Source: Bacillus_BA songklensis
GTDB lineage: Bacteria > Bacillota > Bacilli > Bacillales > Bacillaceae_H
Direction: 5' to 3'
Length of the DNA stretch: 64,000 bases
Assembly: GCF_042649685.1 (NCBI RefSeq)
Contig: NZ_JBHRZT010000052.1
Location: 372,001-436,000 of the forward strand
A model generated the notes under the pieces. It saw only the letters and a list, made by a program, of their open reading frames with translations, made no database searches and had not been told where the DNA came from. The position numbers and the translations under genes are program-made. Position 1 is the stretch's first letter, and each line of letters starts with the position of its first letter. This document shows positions 1 to 7,769 of this stretch, piece by piece.

Positions 1-738
1 AAAGTATCGCAAAAACATATTTAATGGAGGCAGAGGTGATGGTTCAGGACGATCTGCTAACATTTCATGAAGAATTTGTACATACATTTCATATGGGTAG
101 CATCCCGTGATTTTAATTCCTTCCTCTTCGACATTTTCATTAAAGAAGACGAGAGTAGGCATTTCCTGAACGTCCATTTCCGCTGTAATTTTAACATCAC
201 ATTGAAAGGCTTTTGTGGCACTTTCAGAATGTAAATCCTTATAAAATTCATTCGTATCCAACCCAACCTCTTGGGCACATTGCATTAACACACTTACATC
301 GGATATATTTTGTTTTTCCAGAAATACGACTTCCTGCACTTTGCGCAGAAATCGGATTCCTTGTCTCTTTCCTTGTAATCCTGCCGCCTTAATGGCGATA
401 GAAGCAGAGTATGGAGAGGAAATGGGGCTTTCAAGCCAAAGATTTCCATCACATGACATCCCGGAACGGCTGGCTGCTCGTTCCCATACACGGGCCATAT
501 TTTCGAACTTTTGCTTCGGACTCACATTTAAGGTTGCCAAGCGGCCGCTCAGTACATGTTTTAAAGTGAAAAATTGCCCGTACTCAATTTGAAGTTTTTT
601 GACAATCGGTTCAAGAGCCCAACATTCAGGGCACAAAGGATCAATGAAGAAATAAATTTCCAACGGTTTTTTATTGGATCCTTGACAAAGCTGTGATAAA
701 GAATAAGATGGATCAGAATAGAAATCTTGAACGCTCAA
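1..738 (-). CDS. spxH: ClpXP adaptor protein SpxH (YjbH), 3' end outside window
   Basis: SpxH is a cytoplasmic DsbA-like protein that delivers the regulator Spx to ClpXP for degradation, which ties Spx level to disulfide stress. The reading frame stays open for 246 codons to the window edge; the family is about 300 residues, so the C-terminus is missing. A CPEC pair sits at residues 36-39 after a thioredoxin-like strand (PLEIYFFIDP), and the family stretch SRSGMSCDGN is present. I chose a TTG start because no ATG or GTG fits and an AAGGAAG ribosome site lies just upstream, right after the stop of the globin gene, as in B. subtilis yjbI-yjbH. Recognised with high confidence from extended similarity to B. 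subtilis YjbH. Confidence 0.93.
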   Translation of the reverse strand, partial: MSVQDFYSDPSYSLSQLCQGSNKKPLEIYFFIDPLCPECWALEPIVKKLQIEYGQFFTLKHVLSGRLATLNVSPKQKFENMARVWERAASRSGMSCDGNLWLESPISSPYSASIAIKAAGLQGKRQGIRFLRKVQEVVFLEKQNISDVSVLMQCAQEVGLDTNEFYKDLHSESATKAFQCDVKITAEMDVQEMPTLVFFNENVEEEGIKITGCYPYEMYVQILHEMLADRPEPSPLPPLNMFLRYF

Positions 739-740
739 GG

Positions 741-1145
741 TTAACTTCCTTCCTCATCTTGATCTCCCGGTGTATTAATCATATGCTGAGCTGTTAATAC
801 AAGACGTTGGAAAAATTGAGTTCGAATGTCACCTTCAAGTCCCACTTCGTCCATTGCTTGACTCATACAGTGCAGCCAAGCTTTGGCTCTGGATGGTGTG
901 ATAGGAAAGGGCAGATGACGGGCACGCAGCATGGGATGTCCGTGTTCTTCTGTATAAATGGCGGGACCGCCCAAATATTGAGTGAGAAATTGCTTTTGTT
1001 TTCGAGCTGTTTCCGTTAAATCGTCGGGAAAAATAGGAGCCAGTTCAGGATGATTTCCTACCCGGTTGTAAAACGCATCCACGAGCTTGGCTAACATCTC
1101 CTCACCACCGATAGCCTCATAGGGCGTGTGTATTTGATTCGTCAT
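741..1145 (-). CDS. yjbI: Group II truncated haemoglobin YjbI
   Basis: Truncated 2-on-2 globin of 134 residues. The probable proximal haem ligand is H77 in RARHLPF, W90 is the group II G8 tryptophan, and Y26 fits the B10 tyrosine. Proteins of this family bind O2 or NO and have been proposed to protect the SpxH/ClpXP system from oxidation or nitrosation. The ATG at MTNQIHTPYEA has an AAAGGAG site about 7 bases upstream; longer readings of the frame run into low-complexity promoter sequence. It lies two bases upstream of spxH in the same direction, so the two are almost certainly co-transcribed. Confidence 0.93.
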   Translation of the reverse strand: MTNQIHTPYEAIGGEEMLAKLVDAFYNRVGNHPELAPIFPDDLTETARKQKQFLTQYLGGPAIYTEEHGHPMLRARHLPFPITPSRAKAWLHCMSQAMDEVGLEGDIRTQFFQRLVLTAQHMINTPGDQDEEGS

Positions 1146-1485
1146 GTTTATAACTCCTTTAAACCTATTGTTCACGACAACAATGAATACCTTTTTGTTG
1201 ATTGGCGATTCATCATTTGTCTTTTTGGTTAATTGTGTAGTGTGATTTCTTATAAGTGTAAAAATAGGTGGCAAAATTTTTTCTGCTGTAAGGACCGTTT
1301 ATAAAAAACATGATTTTAGTGGGTTTTTCATAACCGGTCTTTTCAATCAGTTTCTTGAATTTACGTTTATTGTATCAACGTCAAGGTAATATCTCAAACT
1401 ATCCGCTTATGAAACCTTTATGGGAGGAGGAGGAGATATATCCAATGTTAGCATGTGTATGTGCGCAGTTTTTCAATCCAAAAAT

Positions 1486-1532
1486 CATCCTTTTGATTCC
1501 TTCATAATAAAAGTCAGGAGATCAAAAGGATG
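1486..1532 (-). terminator. Terminator of yjbJ
   Basis: A 12-base perfect inverted repeat (CATCCTTTTGAT / ATCAAAAGGATG) lies just past the yjbJ stop. On the minus strand the second arm runs into ATTTTTGG, a short T-run. The rest of the ~400 bases between yjbI and yjbJ (1146-1546) shows only the yjbI promoter area and no gene that I can support. Confidence 0.6.
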
Positions 1533-1546
1533 AAACTAAAAGATCA

Positions 1547-2182
1547 TTAAGCAAAGTACGTATCGGTGATTTTTTGGACATATCGTTCTGTTTCTTTAAA
1601 AGGAGGGATCCCTCCGTATTTGTCTACGTTTCCTGGACCTGCATTATACGCCGCCAGGGCTAGATGGAGGTTATCATCATACTTATCGAGCATCTGTCGT
1701 AAATATTTGGCTCCGCCAAGCACATTCTGCATCGGGTCATAAGGATCGTCTACCCCAAGTGCACGAGCGGTACTTGGCATTAACTGCATCAGTCCTATCG
1801 CTCCGACATGGCTTTTTGCCTTTGGATTGAAATTTGATTCTTGACGAATCACTGATTTGAGAAGTTTTGGATCCAGGTTATACGTTTGAGCCGCCTTTTC
1901 AATTATTCTATCTATGCTTGAAGATGCTCTGTTTCCTGGTGCAGAGGAAATCAGCTTTTCCGTGTTCGGTATAAATGCCCCCTGTTTGATGGGAAGGGGG
2001 GAAGGAGAAAAAGGAAGCGACAAGGAAGTTTCTTTCCTGGCCGGCTGGTTCTGGTCGGCGATGAATTGCTCTAATACGTCCTGAAATAAAGAGGCCGTTG
2101 TGTCGGTTTGCGTAACGGATGTAGTCGAAAAGTTGCGCAACGCTTGTAATTCGAGTAATGTTTTTAAAGATTGAACATCCAT
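1547..2182 (-). CDS. yjbJ: Soluble lytic transglycosylase YjbJ (CwlQ type)
   Basis: Cell-wall hydrolase of the SLT (goose-lysozyme-like) family that cleaves the MurNAc-GlcNAc bond. The catalytic domain fills residues ~90-211: catalytic Glu115 in VIRQESNF, then GLMQLMP at 130-136 and AAYNAGPG at ~177-184. B. subtilis CwlQ (YjbJ) is the named relative and is reported to be bifunctional. There is no obvious signal peptide; the first ~90 residues are a low-complexity, Ser/Thr/Pro-rich region, so the export route is unclear. It is encoded two bases after yjbK in the same direction. Confidence 0.92.
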   Translation of the reverse strand: MDVQSLKTLLELQALRNFSTTSVTQTDTTASLFQDVLEQFIADQNQPARKETSLSLPFSPSPLPIKQGAFIPNTEKLISSAPGNRASSSIDRIIEKAAQTYNLDPKLLKSVIRQESNFNPKAKSHVGAIGLMQLMPSTARALGVDDPYDPMQNVLGGAKYLRQMLDKYDDNLHLALAAYNAGPGNVDKYGGIPPFKETERYVQKITDTYFA

Positions 2183-2184
2183 GT

Positions 2185-2775
2185 TTACTCCTCGCTTATT
2201 TGTGAATATTTCAGTTGATAGAATCGACGGATCTTATTGTCTGTTTGCCGTATTGGAATATGAAATTGTTGCAGCAATTCCTTGAATTGCTGTTGGCCAA
2301 GCTGAAAATTCTTTGCTTCAAATTCCAGCTCATAATCATCTCGGTTTAAATAAAAACTATGATCCAACACAAGAAGCCCGTCTTTATAAAAAAGCTGTGC
2401 CCTTTTTGTAGTGAGGGTACCGAAATAAAAGAGTTTCGTGACATCCACGCCGAGCCGTTTAATTAGTTCTGCGATGTCGCCTGCTACTGTTCCCTTTCCG
2501 TTTATTAAATAGTCTGCTTCTTGAAAGGATAAAGGCTGGTGGGATTCCAACAGTCCGTTTTCATGCGGCTGTTTTAAGGTTAGGACATATGTATCTCCCT
2601 TTTTACGAATCCTTAGGGCAGAACCGTGGGTTTTTAATTGAAAATCAGTTGTATCAAAATAGTGATTTTCTTGTGTCATAAAATCATCTTCTCCGAGGGA
2701 GAAATGAGAAGTGAGTGTGTGAAATTCTTCTTCGGTCAATAAATTTTTAAATTCGATTTCTACTTCCTGTTTCAT
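2185..2775 (-). CDS. yjbK: CYTH domain protein YjbK
   Basis: CYTH (triphosphate tunnel metalloenzyme) protein of 196 residues. The diagnostic ExExK motif is at residues 6-10 (EIEFK), followed by the charged strands typical of the tunnel (ALRIRKKGDTYVLTLKQP). The family acts on triphosphorylated substrates with divalent metal; the substrate in Bacillus is not settled. The start at MKQEVEIEF has an AAAGGA site nine bases upstream. It neighbours yjbL/yjbM, which handle guanosine tetra/pentaphosphate, so a link to nucleotide or polyphosphate metabolism is plausible but inferred. Confidence 0.9.
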   Translation of the reverse strand: MKQEVEIEFKNLLTEEEFHTLTSHFSLGEDDFMTQENHYFDTTDFQLKTHGSALRIRKKGDTYVLTLKQPHENGLLESHQPLSFQEADYLINGKGTVAGDIAELIKRLGVDVTKLFYFGTLTTKRAQLFYKDGLLVLDHSFYLNRDDYELEFEAKNFQLGQQQFKELLQQFHIPIRQTDNKIRRFYQLKYSQISEE

Positions 2776-2844
2776 GGAGGCAGTCCTTTCTTCTTTATCT
2801 TTTTTCAAAGGGTGAGCAAGTATAAAAATGTTGGTTTACGAGAG

Positions 2845-3036
2845 TGTCTGGCTCCAGCGCCCAGCCCCTCGAGCCGTTTCGTTCCAGCTGATGAAGTCAA
2901 AGAACAACTTCACCTGCCAGACCTCCGACGTACAGGATATACTAGTGCCGACGTTGCCACAGGACGTGGCGCTTTTAGTCGGCCAGCACTTGTCAGGGCT
3001 GACCAAGGCGCTTGCGCTTTTCTTATTATTCCATGA
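2845..3036. repeat. Dispersed intergenic repeat, copy A
   Basis: Begins with TGTCTGGCTCCAGCGCC and ends with GCGCTTGCGCTTTTCTT. The core GACGTTGCCACAGGACGTGG matches three other copies near 20.2, 25.1 and 25.8 kb (GACGTTGGTCACAGGACGTG). This copy is longer and more divergent. Short frames across it are not genes. The following ~100 bases (3056-3160) resemble 6350-6430 (cccg-ttttaa, agcccgg, aaccgtccgtaag, cccg), a second repeat type. Together they fill the 480-base gap between yjbK and yjbL. Confidence 0.6.
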
Positions 3037-3255
3037 ACTTGTTTGACTAGCAATGGCTATCCCGTTTTAAGGAGCGATGAGCCCGGACGATAAGCATGGA
3101 GAGTAATCGGGAAGAATAACCGTCCGTAAGTACCCGATAAGTTCAACTAACCATGAGAGGGAAAAGAACTCCCTCTCATGGAAGTTTCGCTTTATCAAAG
3201 AAACAGTCCTTATGTTAAAATAAAAACGAATTGGTTTGTTGGAAGGAGTTTATAT

Positions 3256-3645
3256 ATGCAAAAACGAATTGAAGTGCTAGAAAGTTATATTGAGCAGCAA
3301 CAATTATACCTGATTGCACAACCATTTAAGACAGAAGGGAAGGAAATTCGTGATACTGCTCAAATGATTACCGATTCTGATAATGTGTCATTTATTTATA
3401 TTATCGACATTAACGATGAGTTTGTTTATGTTAGCATACCTGTTAATATTTGGGGTAACTTGAAGGGGGCGCTTGAAAATAACTACGATGTATGCTTAAA
3501 GCTGAATGACCGAACTGTAAAGTTAGACGGATTCTTGAGTGAGCTTACATATTTAATTGAGAACATTGAAGGAAACGCCAACTACGGCGAGCATATGGTT
3601 TCAAAGGTCGAAGAGGTTTTCTTAACTCGCAAAAGCGAATTATAA
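3256..3645 (+). CDS. yjbL: Conserved hypothetical protein YjbL
   Basis: A 129-residue protein of unknown function, placed as yjbL by position between yjbK and yjbM and by size (B. subtilis YjbL is ~122 residues). It is acidic and predicted soluble, with alternating strand/helix character and no recognisable motif. The start MQKRIEVLESYIEQQ has a GGAAGGAG site at good spacing; upstream in-frame codons run into poor sequence. Transcription may continue into yjbM. No function should be inferred. Confidence 0.75.
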   Translation: MQKRIEVLESYIEQQQLYLIAQPFKTEGKEIRDTAQMITDSDNVSFIYIIDINDEFVYVSIPVNIWGNLKGALENNYDVCLKLNDRTVKLDGFLSELTYLIENIEGNANYGEHMVSKVEEVFLTRKSEL

Positions 3646-3700
3646 AAAAAGATAAAAAGTTCGCTTCGTTAGTACTGGCAGATTGGGGGACATGTTATCA

Positions 3701-4333
3701 ATGGTACAGCATTGGGATTTATTTTTGGCTCCTTATAAACAGGCGGTAGACGAGCTGAAGGTGAAGCTGAAGGGGATGCGTTCACAGTTTGAAATGCAAT
3801 CGATGCACTCGCCAATTGAGTTTGTGACGGGAAGAGTGAAACCTATTCCAAGCATTTTGGATAAAGCTGCGAGGAAAGGCATCCCGCTTGATAAATTGGA
3901 AGAGGAAATGCAGGATATAGCCGGATTGCGAATGATGTGTCAATTTGTTGATGACATTAAAACGGTCGTATTATTACTTCGTCAACGTACGGATTTTGAA
4001 ATTGTCGAAGAGAGAGATTATATTACGCGAAAAAAAGAAAGCGGCTACCGCTCTTATCACGTCGTCATTCGATATCCGGTTCAAACTATCAAGGGAGAAA
4101 AAAACATTTTAGTTGAAATTCAGATTCGAACATTGGCGATGAACTTTTGGGCAACCATCGAACACTCATTAAATTATAAATACAGCGGAAAATTTCCCCA
4201 AGATATCAAAGAGCGCTTGCAGCGTGCAGCAGAAGCCGCGTTTCTGTTAGACGAAGAGATGTCACAAATTCGTGGAGAAATTCAAGAAGCCCAAGTCATC
4301 TTCTCACGAAAACAAGATAACCCGGATGAATAA
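3701..4333 (+). CDS. yjbM: Small alarmone synthetase YjbM (RelQ/SAS1)
   Basis: RelA/SpoT-type synthetase without a hydrolase domain; it makes (p)ppGpp from ATP and GTP/GDP in the cytosol. The protein (210 residues) contains the synthetase signatures RVKPIPSILDKA, DIAGLRMMCQFVDD, ESGYRSYHVV and VEIQIRTLAMNFWATIEHS, which line the active site in this family. In the alternative reading MLSMVQHW the ATG lies too close to the GGGGGA ribosome site, so I prefer MVQHWDLF. It is followed by NAD kinase, as in B. subtilis, so alarmone and NADP supply are probably co-expressed. Confidence 0.94.
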   Translation: MVQHWDLFLAPYKQAVDELKVKLKGMRSQFEMQSMHSPIEFVTGRVKPIPSILDKAARKGIPLDKLEEEMQDIAGLRMMCQFVDDIKTVVLLLRQRTDFEIVEERDYITRKKESGYRSYHVVIRYPVQTIKGEKNILVEIQIRTLAMNFWATIEHSLNYKYSGKFPQDIKERLQRAAEAAFLLDEEMSQIRGEIQEAQVIFSRKQDNPDE

Positions 4334-4357
4334 TAGGGAAAAGAAACCAAGTGCAAG

Positions 4358-4440
4358 ACGGCTAAAGGACTAAAGGTTATAAAGGCGACGTCTTATCACT
4401 GTTTCTTCGTCAGCATGTCCTGTACGCCGAAAAAAAGGGA
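4358..4440. repeat. Short intergenic repeat (second family), copy 1
   Basis: AAAGGTTATAAAGGCGACGTCTTATC and a following CATGTCCTGTACGCCG resemble 6441-6502 (CCGCGACGTCCTGTCGC then CACGTCCTGTGCATCGG). Both copies sit between genes. The similarity is seen by eye only and is moderate. Confidence 0.4.
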
Positions 4441-4453
4441 TGGGGTGAAAAAG

Positions 4454-5248
4454 ATGAAATTTGCGATTACATCAAAAGGTGATCAAACCTCCAATATGTT
4501 AATGCAAAAGATGCGTACCTACTTGCTGGATTTCCAGTTAGAGTACGATGAAAATCAACCTGATATCGTTATATCAGTAGGAGGGGACGGAACTCTTTTA
4601 TATGCATTTCACCGCTACCGCAAGCGTCTTGATAAAACGGCTTTTGTTGGAGTGCATACTGGTCACTTAGGGTTTTATGCAGATTGGGTTCCGGAGGAAA
4701 TTGAAAAATTGGTGATTGCTATTGCTAAAACACCTTATCAGGTAGTGGAATATCCGTTATTAGAAGTGATTATTCGGTATATAAACGGCAGTCGGGAATC
4801 ACGTTACTTGGCCTTGAACGAATGTACGGTAAAAAGCGTTGAAGGGTCGCTTGTCATGAATTTGGAGATTAAGGGACAGCTATTTGAAACATTCCGGGGG
4901 GACGGTTTATGTATTTCAACGCCTTCTGGGAGTACAGCGTATAATAAATCACTTGGAGGCGCTATTTTGCATCCTTCGTTGGAGGTTCTCCAGGTCGCAG
5001 AAATGGCTTCCATTAACAACCGGGTATTCCGGACGATTGGCTCCCCTCTTGTTTTACCGTCCCATCATACATGCATGTTAAAGCCAATCAATGATGTGGA
5101 CTTCCAAATTACAGTTGACCACCTTACTCTTTTACATAAAGATGTTAAATCTATTCAATTCCGTGTTGCGAATGAAAAAATTCGCTTCGCCCGTTTCCGT
5201 GCATTTCCCTTCTGGCAAAGGGTAAGAGATTCGTTCGTCTGCGATTAA
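4454..5248 (+). CDS. nadK: NAD kinase (PpnKA/NadF)
   Basis: Phosphorylates NAD to NADP using ATP. The 264-residue protein has the kinase signature GGDGT at 43-47, the NE/ALNEC stretch and the FRGDGLCISTPSGSTAYN substrate-binding region, all typical of PpnK. Length matches B. subtilis PpnKA (266). The start is the ATG at MKFAITSKGD, preceded by a GGGGTG site. It follows yjbM by 120 bases and precedes yjbO. Confidence 0.95.
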   Translation: MKFAITSKGDQTSNMLMQKMRTYLLDFQLEYDENQPDIVISVGGDGTLLYAFHRYRKRLDKTAFVGVHTGHLGFYADWVPEEIEKLVIAIAKTPYQVVEYPLLEVIIRYINGSRESRYLALNECTVKSVEGSLVMNLEIKGQLFETFRGDGLCISTPSGSTAYNKSLGGAILHPSLEVLQVAEMASINNRVFRTIGSPLVLPSHHTCMLKPINDVDFQITVDHLTLLHKDVKSIQFRVANEKIRFARFRAFPFWQRVRDSFVCD

Positions 5249-5320
5249 GAGTATAAATAAGAGAAGAGCAAAAGACTGTCTCACGGTAAGTGTGAGAGAC
5301 AATACCTTTATATTGGGGAC

Positions 5321-5401
5321 TTTGTTAAAGAGCGATGTTGATTTCTACTATTTTCGTTTCATTCAAATCAGCCAAAAATCAACACCAAAGCTTTAACACA
5401 G
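5321..5401. repeat. Imperfect long inverted repeat upstream of yjbO
   Basis: TTTGTTAAAG-AGCGATGTTGATTT at the left pairs with AAATCAACACCAAAGCTTTAACAC at the right around a ~30-base loop. It looks like a REP-type intergenic element rather than a terminator because no T-run follows. It could fold in the leader RNA of yjbO. Confidence 0.45.
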
Positions 5402-5424
5402 CCATATTGAAAGGAACGGAATGA

Positions 5425-6315
5425 ATGAGTGAGCAATTTACATTGACATGGTCCATTACTGAGAAGGATGAAGGAGTTTTAGTACGGGAATTTTTAAAGA
5501 AACATCATATTTCAAAGACAGCGCTCACAGATATTAAGTTTAATGGGGGGGATATTTTAGTGAATGGCGGGCATGTGACCGTTCGTTATTCACTGAAGCA
5601 AGGGGATATGCTATCTGTTTTATTTCCTCCTGAAATCCCAAGTGAAGGATTGACAGGGGAGAACATCCCTCTTGAGATTGTGTATGAAGATGACTACATT
5701 TTAGTCATCAATAAACCCCCATTTTTATCAAGCATTCCATCCCGAGAGCATCCGACAGGGTCGATGAGTCATGCCCTTCTCTATTATTATGAACAGCAAG
5801 GTATTGCTTCGACCATCCATTTAGTGAATCGGCTCGATCGGGACACATCAGGCCTTTTGATTGTCGCCAAGTACCGTTACGTGCACTACTTATTCTCAAA
5901 AGAGCAGCAACGCCATACGATCCAGCGTACATATCGGGCAATAGTCCATGGAACCCTTGCCTTTGATAAAGGAACGGTGGATGCACCGATTGGGCGAAAA
6001 AGCGAGAGCATTATTGAACGGGAAGTAAGAGAAGATGGACAGCATGCCGTGACACATTATAAAGTGTTACAACGATCAGAGGATTTTACATATGTAGCGC
6101 TAAAGCTTGAGACAGGCAGGACACATCAAATTCGTGTTCATATGTCATATTTGGGTCATCCTCTTTTAGGAGATGAGCTGTACGGGGGGAAAAGGGATAA
6201 AATTGAACGTCAAGCTCTCCATAGCCATGAACTGCACTTTTACCATCCGATCCTTCAAAAGGAATTTTTCTTTACGGCGGAAGTTCCGGGGGACATGAAG
6301 AAAATAATAGAGTGA
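5425..6315 (+). CDS. yjbO: RluA/RluD-type pseudouridine synthase YjbO
   Basis: RNA uridine isomerase of 296 residues. An S4-like N-terminal segment (1-~75) is followed by the catalytic domain with NRLDRDTSGLLI at 135-146, where Asp138 is the expected catalytic residue, and by GRTHQIRVH and HPLLGDELYGG near the C-terminus. Several genomes carry three or more RluA-type enzymes, so the exact RNA target cannot be read from sequence. The position after NAD kinase and before prpE matches B. subtilis yjbO. The start has an AAGGAACGG site. Confidence 0.93.
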   Translation: MSEQFTLTWSITEKDEGVLVREFLKKHHISKTALTDIKFNGGDILVNGGHVTVRYSLKQGDMLSVLFPPEIPSEGLTGENIPLEIVYEDDYILVINKPPFLSSIPSREHPTGSMSHALLYYYEQQGIASTIHLVNRLDRDTSGLLIVAKYRYVHYLFSKEQQRHTIQRTYRAIVHGTLAFDKGTVDAPIGRKSESIIEREVREDGQHAVTHYKVLQRSEDFTYVALKLETGRTHQIRVHMSYLGHPLLGDELYGGKRDKIERQALHSHELHFYHPILQKEFFFTAEVPGDMKKIIE

Positions 6316-6323
6316 AAGCAATG

Positions 6324-6349
6324 GAACCGGGAAAAATCCCGGTTCTTTT
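6324..6349 (+). terminator. Terminator of yjbO
   Basis: Perfect nine-base stem GAACCGGGA/TCCCGGTTC with an AAAA loop, followed by TTTTG, eight bases after the yjbO stop. Confidence 0.85.
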
Positions 6350-6502
6350 GTTTGTCCCGCTTTAACGGCCAGTAAGCCCGGGTGAGGATCGAGGAAAAGT
6401 AACTGTCCATAAGAGCCCGTAACCATCAGGGAAAGAACAAAGGCTAAAACCGCGACGTCCTGTCGCAGCGCCTTTGCTGGCACGTCCTGTGCATCGGAAT
6501 TT
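6350..6502. repeat. Intergenic repeats between yjbO and prpE
   Basis: The first half (CCCGCTTTAACGG, AGTAAGCCCGGG, GTAACTGTCCATAAG) resembles the stretch at 3056-3150. The second half (GCGACGTCCTGTCGC, GCACGTCCTGTGC) resembles 4370-4437. The two families are therefore adjacent here and separate elsewhere. No coding frame in this interval is credible. Confidence 0.45.
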
Positions 6503-6569
6503 TTTCTTTATATAAAGTGCAGCGGGGAGAGCGCCGCAATCGTTTTACATTCAAAAAAGATTGTATACA

Positions 6570-7316
6570 TTATGAATCCTCAAATGATCGGAATTTTTCC
6601 GGCACATAGGGCATGGAAGACGGAACGGAGATTGTCTCGCTTTCAGGGTAGCGAAAACCGGTTAAAGCCCCTCCGAACACGGCCCCGGTATCGATATTGA
6701 TTGTATTGTTCACTTTTCTTGGTTCTTTGACGGGAGTATGACCATAAACAATTATGGCATCCCCTTTATAATATTGGGCCCAATCACGGCGAACGGGAGA
6801 GCCGTCTGGATGGGATTCACCTGTAATGTCTCCGTATAAGACAAATGTTTGGACCTTCTTGCTATTTTTTCCGATATAGTCCTCTCGAATGCCGGCATGG
6901 GCTACGACTAGTCTATTTTGATCCAGCTGCCAATAAAGAGGGGACTTTTCATAAAGTTCTATAAACTGGTGACGAATAGCTTTTTGTTCTCTTGGTGAGA
7001 GGGCTTGGTATTCCGCAACGGTTGTTTCCAATCCATGTGTAATTTGTACCTTATTCCCGAGAAAGAAACGGTAAAGCTTATTACAGTGATTGCCTGGACA
7101 GTAGTAGGCATCTTTTTGTTGGATGACAAGTTTATGTACAATGCGAATGACGTCTAGAGAACGCGGCCCCCGGTCTGTCAAATCGCCTACAAATGCCAAT
7201 TGGCGGCCCTGCGGATGTTGCGGAAATCCTTTGTCCCATACATACCCCAGCTTTTCCGTTAACTGTACGAACTCTTTATAACAACCATGTATATCTCCAA
7301 TGACATCGAACTTCAT
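6570..7316 (-). CDS. prpE: Bis(5'-nucleosyl)-tetraphosphatase PrpE
   Basis: Metallophosphoesterase of 248 residues (B. subtilis PrpE is 244). Metal-binding motifs: GDIHG at 7-11, GDLTDRG at 44-50, GNH at 75-77, and later VAHAGI and YGHTP. The family hydrolyses Ap4A asymmetrically, and B. subtilis PrpE also acts as a phosphatase affecting spore germination. It is encoded opposite to yjbO and mgtE, so it is transcribed alone from the ~450-base region upstream of mgtE. The ATG has an AAAGGACGAT site. Confidence 0.93.
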   Translation of the reverse strand: MKFDVIGDIHGCYKEFVQLTEKLGYVWDKGFPQHPQGRQLAFVGDLTDRGPRSLDVIRIVHKLVIQQKDAYYCPGNHCNKLYRFFLGNKVQITHGLETTVAEYQALSPREQKAIRHQFIELYEKSPLYWQLDQNRLVVAHAGIREDYIGKNSKKVQTFVLYGDITGESHPDGSPVRRDWAQYYKGDAIIVYGHTPVKEPRKVNNTINIDTGAVFGGALTGFRYPESETISVPSSMPYVPEKFRSFEDS

Positions 7317-7769
7317 CTGTATCGTCCTTTCTAAAAGATAAAATAGTCACTTATTTGTACAAACTATAGTTGAAACTTTCAGGTTTATCTTTTTGCCATT
7401 CGGGTAAAAATTAAAACTTCGCCTTTCTGTATTGTTCACCGTAACAACTCCAATTATATCAAGTGTTTATCATGTATGACGGTGACAAGAACGATAGGGC
7501 CACGCAAAACCTGTTTTCCCCTATCATCCCACCGGGAAACGCTGAAGTTGATTGTAAAGCTATATATTGTAGAGAGGCTTTGGCAATAATCATGTTGATT
7601 ATCATGCTTTTAAGGATTTAAATTAGCTAAAATTATTTTAAAGTTTGATAAACATGACGGACACTAAAGCGCTTAACTTTACATGTTTGTTAAGAATTAT
7701 GTGTATTAGTTGCGTTTTGTTTCCGGTTCATAATAAAGTTAAATGAGTTTCGAATTGAGGTGGTGAAAA
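7317..7769. other. Divergent intergenic region prpE/mgtE
   Basis: No gene seen. In several bacilli mgtE is preceded by an Mg2+-sensing M-box RNA; I looked for its conserved GTTAGGTGAGGCTCC-like core and did not find it. Several imperfect hairpins occur (around 7478-7545 and 7590-7612), and AT-rich sequence at 7615-7740 probably holds the mgtE promoter. Confidence 0.4.

Noticed and set aside
2812..3046. Overlapping 72-74 codon frames after yjbK
   Set aside because: They lie in the dispersed repeat and read in several frames equally well.
7317..7769. M-box riboswitch ahead of mgtE
   Set aside because: The conserved core could not be found.
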